From: Clostridia bacterium
GTDB taxonomy: Bacteria; Bacillota; Clostridia; Oscillospirales; JAAYXM01
Direction: 5' to 3'
Length of the DNA: 54,311 nucleotides
NCBI GenBank assembly: GCA_017559855.1
Contig: JAFYQP010000005.1
Coordinates: forward strand, 1 to 54,311
The notes under the pieces were generated by a model that ran no database searches, was not told where the DNA came from, and saw only the letters and a program-made list of their open reading frames with translations. A program made the position numbers and the translations under genes. How positions within the stretch are numbered: the first letter of the stretch is position 1; every line of letters starts with the position of its first letter. Positions 17,725 to 26,917 of the stretch are shown here, in pieces.

Positions 17725-17776
17725 ATTCCTCCTTACTTATAAATTACCATTTTCTTCCAAATAAGTAAAGAGGAAT
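17725..17776 (-). promoter_or_regulatory. Hairpin covering the noc ribosome binding site
   Basis: Two 16-base arms (17725-17740 and 17761-17776) separated by 20 bases. In the noc mRNA all 16 positions pair, with one U-G wobble. The downstream arm contains the noc Shine-Dalgarno AAGGAGGAA, 6 bases before the ATG, so the folded leader should hide it. Alternatively the DNA inverted repeat is an operator for a dimeric repressor. It does not resemble parS or the known Noc site. Confidence 0.7.
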
Positions 17777-17839
17777 ATATCGACAAAAAGTATGTAGTTT
17801 TAACAAAAGTAACGGTAATGCGTGGAAAATGCACAAAAA

Positions 17840-18544
17840 TTATAACGGATTCTTTTGTATTTTGGCGAAGCGTCGGGGGTATTTTGAGGGGGTATTTGCA
17901 AGTTTTTTAATAACCACCACGCAATATGCAAGATCTGTTCCCTCTATTGAGTATTCCCAAATTCTTTCTACACGTGCCTGAAGTGTTTTAATTGCATTCT
18001 CGGATGCCTCAAGTTCTGCAAGATAGTCCTTTGACTTCATTGCAAGGAAAACGCCGCCCGGCTTTACAAAGGGGAGGCAGAGTTCGCAAAGCATCGGAAG
18101 AGAAGCAACCGCACGGGAGGTAACCACATCAAAACAATCACGGAAATCGGCGCTCATTGCCGCCTCTTCCGCTCTTGCATGGATGCAATTTGCATCTAAA
18201 CCAAGCAAATCGCAAGTGTTTTGTAAGAAATCCACTCTTTTTCTTAAACTGTCGAGGAGAGTAAGATTTATATCAGGACAGGCGATTTTAAGAGGAAGGC
18301 CGGGAAATCCCGCACCGGTGCCAACATCAATAACCTTTTTCCCCGAAAAGTCAAAACAAGCAAGAAGAGCAACGGAATCTGCGAAATGACGGAGATAAAT
18401 CTCCTGCGGGTCCACAATTGCGGTTAAGTTCATAACTTTATTTGTTTCTATAAGCGTTTCACAGTATTTTTCAAAACGCTCCTCTGCCCTTGCGTCCAAG
18501 GAAATATCGAGACTTTGCAGGGCGTCTTTTAATTTATTGAACAT
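17840..18544 (-). CDS. rsmG: 16S rRNA m7G methyltransferase RsmG
   Basis: Methylates N7 of G527 (E. coli numbering) in 16S rRNA. The SAM-binding motif is VIDVGTGAGFPGLPLKIA (about residues 70-87), followed by LLDSLRKRVDFL. The start MFNKLKDALQSLDI has a GGGG ribosome binding site. At 234 residues it is typical. It follows mnmG by 13 bp, the conserved pairing, and is separated from noc by a 120-bp gap holding the noc leader. Confidence 0.95.
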   Translation of the reverse strand: MFNKLKDALQSLDISLDARAEERFEKYCETLIETNKVMNLTAIVDPQEIYLRHFADSVALLACFDFSGKKVIDVGTGAGFPGLPLKIACPDINLTLLDSLRKRVDFLQNTCDLLGLDANCIHARAEEAAMSADFRDCFDVVTSRAVASLPMLCELCLPFVKPGGVFLAMKSKDYLAELEASENAIKTLQARVERIWEYSIEGTDLAYCVVVIKKLANTPSKYPRRFAKIQKNPL

Positions 18545-18557
18545 AACTATCCCCTTT

Positions 18558-20423
18558 TTAAAAATTCAAATACATCATAAGTGCGGTCATATCCGCAGGG
18601 CTTACGCCGGAAATACGGGATGCCTGACCGAGAGAGCGGGGACGCACTTTCGAAAGTTTCTGCCGAGCCTCAATGCGAAGTCCCGCAATGGATTCATAAT
18701 CTATATCCTGAGGAAGAAGCCTCTCCTCCATGCGTTTGAATTGCTCAATCTGAGCAAATTGACGCTTTATGTATCCCTCATATTTAAGGGCAATTTGAAC
18801 CTGCTCTATTATATCGTCGGTTATATTCTCCGGACGATGGGTGTCAAATTTTGCAATATCATCGTAAGAAACCTGGGGACGACGAAGAAGGTCTGCAAGA
18901 CTTGCACCCGTCTTAAGTGCTGCGGTACCAAGACTTTCGAGTAATGTGTTAAGGACCGCAGACGGAGGTAAAACGGTACTTTCAAGGCGAGTACGCTCAA
19001 GTTCGACCAATTGATATTTTTCCACAACCTGTGCATAAGTTTTATCACTTACAAGGCCGATTTTATTGCCGAGTTCGCTTAGGCGGAAGTCTGCATTGTC
19101 CTGACGAAGAACAAGGCGATATTCGGAACGAGAGGTCATCATACGATAGGGCTCGTTTGTGCCTTTGGTTACAAGATCATCAATCAAAGTGCCAATATAC
19201 GCCTGAGAGCGGTCTAAAACGAAGGGTTCTTCGCCTTTTATTTTAAGACTTGCGTTAATTCCAGCAATAAGACCTTGTGCCGCCGCTTCTTCATAACCGG
19301 AGGTGCCGTTAAACTGTCCTGCACCGTAAAGGCCGGAAATCTGTTTTGTTTCCAGAGTGGGCAGCAACTCCTGAGGATTTATACAGTCATACTCTATTGC
19401 ATATGCCGGACGCATAACCTTCGCGTTCTCAAGGCCGGGAACCGAGTGAATCATCTGAATCTGAACGTCTTCCGGAAGGGAGGAGGACATTCCCTGAATG
19501 TACATTTCTTCGGTGTCAAGGCCCATTGGCTCAATGAAGAGTTGGTGCCGCTCTTTATCGGGGAAGCGGACGATTTTATCCTCAATTGACGGGCAATAAC
19601 GTGGGCCGACACCCTCGATATTACCTGAGAAAAGAGGTGAACGGTGCAAATTTTCACGGATAATGCGGTGGGTTTCCTCTGTTGTATATGTCAGGTGGCA
19701 CATTGCACGGTTTTCCGGCGGGGTTTGTGTTGAAAATGAGAACGGAATAACCTGCTCATCGCCGTATTGAGGCTCCATTTTTGAAAAATCAATGGAACGT
19801 GCATTGATTCGTGCGGGGGTACCGGTTTTGAAACGCATAAGGGAAAGCCCCATTGCTTTTAATGATTCGGTAAGAGAATTTGCTGCAAACATACCGTCCG
19901 GACCACCGTTTTGGGACACATCCCCCACGATTGTTCTGCCGCAAAGATACGTGCCGGAGGCGATAATCGCCGCCTTTACCGGATGGGTGGCGCCGGTATG
20001 TGTGACAACCGCAGTCACCTTTCCGTCGGATACCTCAATATCAACGATTTCCGCTTGTTTTACATCTAAATTCTCCTGCTTTTCAAGTGCGTGTTTCATA
20101 TAAATCTGATATGCACGGCGGTCGGCCTGAGCACGGAGAGAATGAACGGCAGGACCTTTTCCGCGGTTTAACATTCTGTACTGAATACAGGTGGCATCTG
20201 CCGCCCTGCCCATTTCGCCACCGAGAGCGTCAATCTCACGGACGAGATGACCTTTTGCGGTACCGCCGATTGACGGATTGCAGGGCATATTGCCCACCGC
20301 ATCTAAATTTATGGTAAAGCAAACGGTTTTTATGCCGAGACGGGCACAGGCGAGGGCCGCTTCTATGCCCGCATGGCCTGCACCGATTACGGCTATATCA
20401 TATTGTTCTGCAAGGTATTTCAT
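18558..20423 (-). CDS. mnmG: tRNA uridine-34 modification enzyme MnmG (GidA)
   Basis: FAD enzyme that with MnmE installs (carboxymethyl)aminomethyl at the 5 position of U34. The FAD motif is [19 protein letters not shown] (about residues 12-30); the family patterns [22 protein letters not shown] and LKTRTPAR-like [17 protein letters not shown] are present, as is [16 protein letters not shown]. The 621-residue length is normal. Its obligate partner mnmE, usually directly before it, is not in the window; a CYTH gene takes that place, 16 bp upstream. Confidence 0.97.
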   Translation of the reverse strand: MKYLAEQYDIAVIGAGHAGIEAALACARLGIKTVCFTINLDAVGNMPCNPSIGGTAKGHLVREIDALGGEMGRAADATCIQYRMLNRGKGPAVHSLRAQADRRAYQIYMKHALEKQENLDVKQAEIVDIEVSDGKVTAVVTHTGATHPVKAAIIASGTYLCGRTIVGDVSQNGGPDGMFAANSLTESLKAMGLSLMRFKTGTPARINARSIDFSKMEPQYGDEQVIPFSFSTQTPPENRAMCHLTYTTEETHRIIRENLHRSPLFSGNIEGVGPRYCPSIEDKIVRFPDKERHQLFIEPMGLDTEEMYIQGMSSSLPEDVQIQMIHSVPGLENAKVMRPAYAIEYDCINPQELLPTLETKQISGLYGAGQFNGTSGYEEAAAQGLIAGINASLKIKGEEPFVLDRSQAYIGTLIDDLVTKGTNEPYRMMTSRSEYRLVLRQDNADFRLSELGNKIGLVSDKTYAQVVEKYQLVELERTRLESTVLPPSAVLNTLLESLGTAALKTGASLADLLRRPQVSYDDIAKFDTHRPENITDDIIEQVQIALKYEGYIKRQFAQIEQFKRMEERLLPQDIDYESIAGLRIEARQKLSKVRPRSLGQASRISGVSPADMTALMMYLNF

Positions 20424-20439
20424 ATAAGGTCCACCAAAT

Positions 20440-21036
20440 TTATTTTAAATTTCTTGCACGGAAAAGTTTACTTCTGTGCTCCGGTGTAAGAGAAAGTTTT
20501 GTCATCAAAATTTCGCCGTATTTGCAAAGGGAGGCGGGATCACCGTCAATGAGTTCCAACTCCACCTCACGAAGGGGGACGCATTTTATGCCGTCGGGCG
20601 ATAAATAACCGATATCAACACAGAGTTCTGCGGAGAAATCATCGCCTCTGACCACGGCACATTTTCTGAGGTATTCAAACTTTGCCACGGGGAAAAGAGG
20701 CTTTTTCGCGGTTTCGATAATAAAGGAATCCACACCTGCTGAAAGTAGAAGAGGAAGCGCCTCTTCAAGGCAGTTTGCCGCAACCTCCCATTCGCCACGC
20801 CTTGCCAAAGCACCTTTTTCCGTGCCGGGAGTTTTTACGGTAAATACGGATACGTCATTTTCCATACGGTGACGGAGAGATGCCATTGTTTTACCCAAGG
20901 CGTTATCCTCTGTGTCAAGATACGTGCACACCATTTTGATTTCATCAATCGGTGACGGAAAATCTGCTGCCGCAAAAACTTCATTTTCGGTAAGGTTTTC
21001 GGGAAGGGAGTATTTTAATTCTATTTCACAACTCAT
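20440..21036 (-). CDS. CYTH-domain protein (triphosphate-binding)
   Basis: A 198-residue protein with the CYTH hallmark E-x-E-x-K at the N-terminus (EIELKYSL, residues 4-11). Further charged beta-strand motifs follow: [24 protein letters not shown] and [11 protein letters not shown]...[15 protein letters not shown] proteins form a tunnel that binds triphosphate compounds; members include adenylate cyclase, thiamine triphosphatase and inorganic triphosphatase. It lacks the CHAD domain sometimes fused to it. Its ATG overlaps the end of the Ca2+-ATPase by 4 bp, so it is co-expressed with it. Substrate unknown. Confidence 0.85.
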   Translation of the reverse strand: MSCEIELKYSLPENLTENEVFAAADFPSPIDEIKMVCTYLDTEDNALGKTMASLRHRMENDVSVFTVKTPGTEKGALARRGEWEVAANCLEEALPLLLSAGVDSFIIETAKKPLFPVAKFEYLRKCAVVRGDDFSAELCVDIGYLSPDGIKCVPLREVELELIDGDPASLCKYGEILMTKLSLTPEHRSKLFRARNLK

Positions 21037-23621
21037 TTTAAAAACTTCCTGACTAAAACTACGATTTCATGTGCAACAAGCGGCACGAGCGATACGCCGA
21101 TAACAACGCCCCAACTGCCGAAAGAGAGAGGAGACGTTGAGAAAAGCGTTGCAAGGGGCGGAATATAAAGGATAAGGAATTGGAGTGCAAATCCAACGAC
21201 CAGCGAGGTTATAAACAGCGGGTTGTTAAGAATCTTTACGCCAAAAACAGACTTATCCCCTGCTCTTACCGTGATGGAATACACAAGTTGGCTTCCTGCA
21301 AGGGTTACAAGAGCCATAGTTTGTGCGTAGTTAAGATTTTCGGTTGTTACCTGTGTGATTTTAAATGAGCAAAGGGTAACAATTGCGATGATTATACCGT
21401 AGAATATTACCTTAAATCCACCGCCGTCTGCAAAGAGAGACTGATCTGCAGGACGGGGTTTTTTATTCATAACATCAGGACTTCCCGGATCTATTCCCAA
21501 CGCAAGTGCGGGTAGAGAGTCGGTAATAAGGTTAATCCAGAGAATGTGTAAGGGGAGAAGCGGAGTATCCCAGAAAAGAAGTACGGAAACAAGGACGGTT
21601 ATAAGTTCGCCCATATTGGAGGAAAGTAAGAAATAGATTGATTTTCTTATGTTTTCAAATATATTTCTTCCCTCTTCCACCGCATTTGCAATGGTTGAGA
21701 AATTATCATCCGTAAGAATAAGAGATGAGGCATCTTTTGCCGCATCGGTGCCGGTAATTCCCATTGCAACGCCGATGTCCGCCGCTTTGAGTGACGGAGC
21801 GTCATTTACGCCGTCGCCGGTCATTGAAACAACGTGGCCGTGTGCCTTAAGTGCGGCAACGATTCTTACCTTATGTCTCGGATCGACTCGTGCAAAAACA
21901 CAGACGTTTTCAATACAAGCGGAGAGTTCCTCGTCGCTCATATTGTCAAGTTCCGCACCTGATAAAACGGTGTCGCCCTCTTTGCAGATTCCGGTCTGAA
22001 TACCGATTGCGGTGGCGGTTGCCTTATGGTCACCGGTAATCATAACAACGCGGATGCCCGCACGTTTACAGATTTTGATTGACTCTATCGCTTCCTTACG
22101 GGGCGGATCCATCATAGCGACAAGGCCTGTAAATGCAAGGTTTTCCTCTTTGGGAGTGTGATTGCCGCTACGCATTGCAAGAGCAAGGACACGAAGGGCT
22201 TTATCGGACATTTTCTTTGCGGTGTCCTGAATTTGTCGGATATCCTCGTCGGTTATGGGACGGATATCGCCGTTATCCCAGATATGTGTACAGTTGGGAA
22301 TGACCATATCAAGAGCACCTTTTGTATAGGAAATCGTGGTGCCGTCGGCGGAATGTACCGTGGTCATCATCTTACGCTCGGAATCAAAGGGAATTTCATC
22401 GATTCGGGGGAAGGTTTTATTAAGAGAATCGGGGGAAATACCGTGTTTTATCGCAAAATCAATAAGTGCAATCTCCGTGGGATCACCTGTTTTAGCCTCA
22501 CCATTTACCGTTGCGTCGTTGCAAAGGGTAAAGCCGTGGATGAGGGGAAGGATATCCTTTGCGGCGATGGAGTTTGAATTTAAGGTGACGCCGTTGAAAT
22601 ATGCGGAGACGACGGTCATTTTATTCTGTGTGAGCGTTCCGGTTTTATCGGAACAAATTACACTTACGGAGCCTAAGGTTTCAACCGCAGGAAGGTGACG
22701 GACGATAGCGTTTCGCTTTACCATTCGCGTAACGCCCATTGCAAGAACGATTGTAACAACCGCAGTAAGACCTTCCGGAACAACCGCAACCGCAAGGGAA
22801 ATTGAGGTTAAAAGAATCTCGGCAAACGCCTTGCCCTGAAGAAGGCCGATTAAAAGGATTAAAGCACAAGCACCGATTGCCGCAATACCCAGGATTTTAG
22901 AAAGCCCAGCAAGTTTTTTCTGCAGAGGGGTTTTTCCTGCGTCCTGCTCGTTTAACATATCGGCAATTCTGCCAACCTCGGTAGACATTCCGGTTGCAAC
23001 AACGATGCCTTCGCCACGGCCGCCGGTTACAACCGTGCCTTGGAATGCCATGTTTGCACGGTCTCCCAACGGAATATCGCCGTCGGCAATGAAGTCCGGA
23101 TCTTTTGAAACCGGTACGGATTCACCGGTGAGTGCGGATTCATTCACCGCAAGGTTTGACGCAAAAGTAAGGCGTAAGTCCGCAGGGACTACACGTCCTG
23201 CATCAAGCAGTACCACGTCGCCAACAACAAGGTCATCGGCGGAAATTTCCTGAACAATACCGCCACGACGTACGATTGCGTGGGTGACTGTTAATTTCTT
23301 AAGCGCTTCAAGTGCTTTTTCCGCTTTATTCTCCTGTACTACGCCGATAATTGCGTTTAGTACGACGATTGCCAGGATAACAAGGGAGTTTGACCACTCA
23401 CCAACCAATGCAGACAGTATTGCAGCTGCAAAGAGAATGTATATCATAGGTTCGTTAAGTTGCTTTAAAACCATTGAGATAAAAGAGGTCTTCTGATCGC
23501 CTCGAATGGAGTTTGCTCCACTTGCACTAAGGCGTTCTTCAACCTCGGTGGAACTTAAGCCTTCTTTTATGTCAACATCGACTCTTTTTGCCGTTTCATC
23601 GGCACTCAATTTAGCATACAT
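21033..23621 (-). CDS. P-type Ca2+-transporting ATPase (PMR1/SERCA-like)
   Basis: Cation pump of 862 residues with about ten membrane helices. The type II hallmarks are plain: TGES in the actuator domain (ALTGESVPV), the phosphorylated Asp in CSDKTGTLTQNKM, MITGDHKATA, and the hinge TGDGVNDAPSLKAADIG. The fourth helix carries VVPEGLTAVVTIVLAMG, and helices five/six contain SSNMGELITV and LWINLITDSLPALALG, consistent with Ca2+ (or Mn2+) transport out of the cytoplasm. It has a consensus promoter and begins the run ATPase-CYTH-mnmG-rsmG. Confidence 0.94.
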   Translation of the reverse strand: MYAKLSADETAKRVDVDIKEGLSSTEVEERLSASGANSIRGDQKTSFISMVLKQLNEPMIYILFAAAILSALVGEWSNSLVILAIVVLNAIIGVVQENKAEKALEALKKLTVTHAIVRRGGIVQEISADDLVVGDVVLLDAGRVVPADLRLTFASNLAVNESALTGESVPVSKDPDFIADGDIPLGDRANMAFQGTVVTGGRGEGIVVATGMSTEVGRIADMLNEQDAGKTPLQKKLAGLSKILGIAAIGACALILLIGLLQGKAFAEILLTSISLAVAVVPEGLTAVVTIVLAMGVTRMVKRNAIVRHLPAVETLGSVSVICSDKTGTLTQNKMTVVSAYFNGVTLNSNSIAAKDILPLIHGFTLCNDATVNGEAKTGDPTEIALIDFAIKHGISPDSLNKTFPRIDEIPFDSERKMMTTVHSADGTTISYTKGALDMVIPNCTHIWDNGDIRPITDEDIRQIQDTAKKMSDKALRVLALAMRSGNHTPKEENLAFTGLVAMMDPPRKEAIESIKICKRAGIRVVMITGDHKATATAIGIQTGICKEGDTVLSGAELDNMSDEELSACIENVCVFARVDPRHKVRIVAALKAHGHVVSMTGDGVNDAPSLKAADIGVAMGITGTDAAKDASSLILTDDNFSTIANAVEEGRNIFENIRKSIYFLLSSNMGELITVLVSVLLFWDTPLLPLHILWINLITDSLPALALGIDPGSPDVMNKKPRPADQSLFADGGGFKVIFYGIIIAIVTLCSFKITQVTTENLNYAQTMALVTLAGSQLVYSITVRAGDKSVFGVKILNNPLFITSLVVGFALQFLILYIPPLATLFSTSPLSFGSWGVVIGVSLVPLVAHEIVVLVRKFLK

Positions 23622-23658
23622 AAATTTATTCTCCTTTAAGAAGATTATACTTATTTAC

Positions 23659-23688
23659 ATTATATCCCGATATAAGATTTACTGTCAA
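23659..23688 (-). promoter_or_regulatory. Promoter of the Ca2+-ATPase operon
   Basis: Minus strand -35 TTGACA (23688-23683), 18-bp spacer, -10 TATAAT (23664-23659). It is divergent from the thrS promoter, with 23 bp between the two -35 boxes. Confidence 0.85.
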
Positions 23689-23711
23689 GAAATAGATTAC
23701 TTTTTGTGTCC

Positions 23712-23739
23712 TTGACTTTTTAAAAAATATGCTTATAAT
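23712..23739 (+). promoter_or_regulatory. thrS promoter
   Basis: -35 TTGACT (23712-23717), 16-bp spacer, -10 TATAAT (23734-23739). A second TATAAT at 23745-23750 is too far from the -35 to be used with it. Confidence 0.75.
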
Positions 23740-23750
23740 ATAGGTATAAT

Positions 23751-24005
23751 GATAAAAAGCAATGAAAGGGACGGCAAAAAGTAAAACACTTTTTCCAGAG
23801 AGCAAGGGCCATAAGGCTGAAAGCCCTTGCAAAAAGTCACTTTTTACCTACCACCCTTTGGCTCCCGATTTGAAGTGACAATGTGTAGGGTTGGGCGTAT
23901 GGCGTGCGTTAAACGCAAAATGAGGGGCATTCTTTATGAATGCAAGCAGGGTGGAACCGTGTAAGCCTACACCCCTGGTTTTATCAGGGGAGTGGGCTTT
24001 TTTTA
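23751..24005 (+). promoter_or_regulatory. T-box leader (threonine) of thrS
   Basis: The T-box sequence AGGGTGGAACCGTG is at 23948-23961. Stem I closes with AAAGGG (23765-23770) / CCCTTT (23854-23859). Its apical part has GGCTGAAAGCC (23814-23824), the typical AG-loop hairpin. The 3' side of the specifier loop reads ACCTACCA (23846-23853); ACC, a Thr codon, is read at 23850-23852, followed by a purine. The terminator is GCCTACACCCCTG / CAGGGGAGTGGGC with a T7 tract (23965-24004), competing with the T-box antiterminator. Uncharged tRNA-Thr should permit read-through into thrS. Confidence 0.93.
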
Positions 24006-24035
24006 TTGCTCCCCAAATCTGAAAGGAGAAAAATT

Positions 24036-25979
24036 ATGCCTAAAATCACACTTAAAGACGGATCAGTAATGGAGGTCGCTCAGGGTGCTACCTGTCTGGA
24101 TGTTGCACTCCAGATAAGCGAAGGCCTTGCCCGTGTTGCACTCGTCGCAAAACTTAACGGAAAAGTAGTTGACTTAAAGACCACCATCGAAGAGGATGCA
24201 ACCCTGGAACTTTGCACTTTTGACAGCGAAGAAGGAAAACACGCGTTCCGCCACAGTGCATCCCACGTTCTCGCACAAGCGGTTAAGAGACTTTATCCCG
24301 ATGCAAAACTTGCAATCGGTCCCGCTATTGAAAATGGTTTTTACTACGACTTTGACGCCGCTCCCTTTACCGCAGAAGATTTAAAGAAAATCGAGGCGGA
24401 GATGAAGAAAATCGTTAAGGAGAACATTCCTTTTAAACGCTATACCCTGCCCCGTGACGAGGCAATTGCCTTTATGCAGGAAAAGGGTGAGCCCTACAAG
24501 GTTGAACTTATTGAAGACCTTCCCGAAGGTGAGGAAATCTCCTTCTACGAGCAGGGCGATTTTACAGACCTTTGTGCAGGTGCACACGTGCCGAGTACGG
24601 GTAAAATCAAGGCTTTTGCTCTTACCTCCTGTACCGGTGCATATTGGAGAGGTGACTCCAGCCGTAAGATGCTTCAGAGAATTTACGGTACTGCATTTGC
24701 AAAGAAAAGCGACCTTGATGAATACCTTGCAGCGGTTGAAGAGGCAAAGAAGCGTGACCATAACAAAATCGGCCGTGAACTTGAATTCTTTACAACCAGC
24801 GACGTTATCGGTCAGGGCCTTCCCATTCTTCTTCCCAAGGGTGCACGTGTAATTCAACTTCTTCAGCGTTTTGTTGAGGACGTTGAGCAGCGTGAGGGTT
24901 ATCTTTTGACTAAAACACCTCTTATGGCAAAGAGTGACTTATACAAAATTTCCGGCCATTGGGATCATTACCGTGACGGTATGTTCATTATGGGTGATCC
25001 GGACAATGAGGAAAGTGAGTGCTTTGCACTTCGTCCCATGACCTGTCCCTTCCAATATCAGGTATATTTAAACCGTATGCGTTCATACCGTGACCTGCCC
25101 ATGAGACTTGGCGAGACCTCTACCCTCTTCCGTAACGAGGATTCCGGTGAAATGCACGGTCTTATCCGTGTTCGTCAGTTCACCATTTCCGAGGGACATC
25201 TTGTTCTTCGCCCCGACCAACTTGAGCAGGAGTTCCGCGGTTGTTTTGAACTTGCAAAATATATGCTTGAAACCCTCGGTCTTTTAGAGGATTGCTCCTT
25301 CCGCTTCTCACAGTGGGATCCCAATAATACCGCAAAATATGAAGGAACTACCGAGCAGTGGAATGAAGCACAGGGCGTTATGAAAAAAATTCTTGACAAT
25401 CTGGGAATTGATTATGAAATCGGTATCGATGAGGCAGCATTCTATGGCCCGAAACTTGATATTCAGATCAAGAACGTTCACGGTAAAGAAGATACTCTCA
25501 TTACAATTCAAATTGATATGCTTCTTGCAAAAAAATTCGGCATGGAATACGTTGATACAGATGGTAGCAAGGCAACACCATATATCATTCACCGTACGTC
25601 AATCGGTTGTTATGAGCGTACTCTTGCACTCCTTATCGAGAAATATGCAGGTGCGCTTCCCACATGGATGATGCCTACTCAGGTCAAGATTCTTCCCATT
25701 ACCAGCCGCCAACATGATTATGCTCTCGATATTGAGAAAAAACTTGCAAATTACGGAATTCGTGTAGAAACCGACTGCAGAAGCGAAAAGATCGGCTATA
25801 AGATCCGCGAAGCACAGATGGAAAAGATTCCGTTCATGCTTATTCTCGGCGATAAGGAAATGGAGGACGGCTGCGTTGCGGTTCGTTCAAGAAAAGACGG
25901 TGCAGATCTTGGTACCATGTCGGTTGAGGATTTTGCGAAGATTATTTTAGAACTCAACGCAACCCACTCAAGAGACTAA
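24036..25979 (+). CDS. thrS: Threonyl-tRNA synthetase
   Basis: Class II synthetase charging tRNA-Thr. The start at 24036 (MPKITLKDGSVMEV) has GAAAGGAG upstream; an ATG at 23940 in the same frame lies inside the T-box and is rejected. Domains in order: TGS (1-60), editing domain with HSASHVLAQAVKRLYP (near 70), the catalytic core with zinc ligands Cys (ALRPMTCPF), His (EMHGLIRVRQF) and His (YIIHRTSIG), and an anticodon-binding domain from about 540. The 647-residue length is standard. Expression is controlled by the T-box. Confidence 0.98.
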   Translation: MPKITLKDGSVMEVAQGATCLDVALQISEGLARVALVAKLNGKVVDLKTTIEEDATLELCTFDSEEGKHAFRHSASHVLAQAVKRLYPDAKLAIGPAIENGFYYDFDAAPFTAEDLKKIEAEMKKIVKENIPFKRYTLPRDEAIAFMQEKGEPYKVELIEDLPEGEEISFYEQGDFTDLCAGAHVPSTGKIKAFALTSCTGAYWRGDSSRKMLQRIYGTAFAKKSDLDEYLAAVEEAKKRDHNKIGRELEFFTTSDVIGQGLPILLPKGARVIQLLQRFVEDVEQREGYLLTKTPLMAKSDLYKISGHWDHYRDGMFIMGDPDNEESECFALRPMTCPFQYQVYLNRMRSYRDLPMRLGETSTLFRNEDSGEMHGLIRVRQFTISEGHLVLRPDQLEQEFRGCFELAKYMLETLGLLEDCSFRFSQWDPNNTAKYEGTTEQWNEAQGVMKKILDNLGIDYEIGIDEAAFYGPKLDIQIKNVHGKEDTLITIQIDMLLAKKFGMEYVDTDGSKATPYIIHRTSIGCYERTLALLIEKYAGALPTWMMPTQVKILPITSRQHDYALDIEKKLANYGIRVETDCRSEKIGYKIREAQMEKIPFMLILGDKEMEDGCVAVRSRKDGADLGTMSVEDFAKIILELNATHSRD

Positions 25980-25993
25980 TTTAATTATGGCCA

Positions 25994-26016
25994 GGGGGGA
26001 AACTTTCCCCCTTTTT
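25994..26016 (+). terminator. thrS terminator
   Basis: GGGGGGAA / TTTCCCCC hairpin followed by T5, 15 bp past the thrS stop and 22 bp before metF. It separates thrS from the methionine genes, which then need their own promoter or partial read-through. Confidence 0.8.
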
Positions 26017-26038
26017 GCTTAAGAAAGGGTGTACATTT

Positions 26039-26917
26039 ATGAAAATCTCGGAAATTTTAAAACAAAATAAAGTTACCGTGTCTTTTGAGGCGTTTCCGCC
26101 CAAACAGGACAGTGCCTACGATGATGTTGTGGCGGCGGTTGAAAGTATGTGTGCCCTTTCGCCGGATTTTATGAGCGTTACATATGGTGCAGGCGGCGGA
26201 ACAAGCAAGAACACCGTGAAAATCGCAGATTATGTGCAGAATAAATTGGGTGTAACCGCCCTTGCACACTTAACCTGTGTTTCAAGTACAAAGGAAAAGG
26301 TTTCCTCCGTACTTGACGACCTTGCAAAAAGCAATATAAAAAACGTTCTCGCCCTCAGAGGAGACATTCCGAAAGATGCCGCCTTTCCCCTGCCCAATCA
26401 GTACAAATATGCCTATGAACTTGTGCGTGAGATTAAAGAACGCGGGGACTTTTGCGTAGGTGCTGCGTGTTATCCCGAAGGTCACACCGAATGTGTCCAT
26501 CAGGCGGATGATATTGAGCATTTGAAGCATAAGGTGGACTGCGGCGTTGATTTTCTTACAACGCAGATGTTTTTTGACAACAATGTTTTATATAATTTTC
26601 TGTACCGTATTCGTGAAAAGGGAATTACCGTGCCCGTAATCGCAGGTATTATGCCGGTTACAAACGGCAAACAAATCGCACGTACCTGTGAACTTTCCGG
26701 CACGTATCTGCCCACACGTTTTAAAGCGATAGTTGATAAATTCGGCGAAAACCCCGATGCAATGCGTCAGGCAGGAATTGCCTATGCTACCGAGCAGATT
26801 ATCGACCTTATCGCAAACGGGGTTAATCATATCCACATTTATTCCATGAATAAGCCGGAAATTGCAACCGCAATTATGTCAAACCTTTCCGTAATTTTAG
26901 GCGAGGGCAGAAAATAA
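26039..26917 (+). CDS. metF: 5,10-methylenetetrahydrofolate reductase
   Basis: FAD enzyme that makes 5-methyltetrahydrofolate, the methyl donor used by MetH two genes on. The start at 26039 (MKISEILKQNKVTVSFEAFPPK) has AAAGGGTG upstream. Family motifs include SFEAFPPK, VTYGAGGG, HLTCV, NVLALRGDIP and DFLTTQMFFDN. At 292 residues it matches bacterial MetF. Its stop overlaps the next start by one base. I see no SAM or cobalamin riboswitch in the 60 bp upstream. Confidence 0.96.
   Translation: MKISEILKQNKVTVSFEAFPPKQDSAYDDVVAAVESMCALSPDFMSVTYGAGGGTSKNTVKIADYVQNKLGVTALAHLTCVSSTKEKVSSVLDDLAKSNIKNVLALRGDIPKDAAFPLPNQYKYAYELVREIKERGDFCVGAACYPEGHTECVHQADDIEHLKHKVDCGVDFLTTQMFFDNNVLYNFLYRIREKGITVPVIAGIMPVTNGKQIARTCELSGTYLPTRFKAIVDKFGENPDAMRQAGIAYATEQIIDLIANGVNHIHIYSMNKPEIATAIMSNLSVILGEGRK

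Noticed and set aside
23940-24035. N-terminal extension of thrS
   Set aside because: The ATG lies in the T-box antiterminator; the start at 24036 has GAAAGGAG and begins at the TGS domain.
26017-26038. Riboswitch in front of the metF operon
   Set aside because: The gap after the thrS terminator is far too short for a SAM or cobalamin riboswitch.
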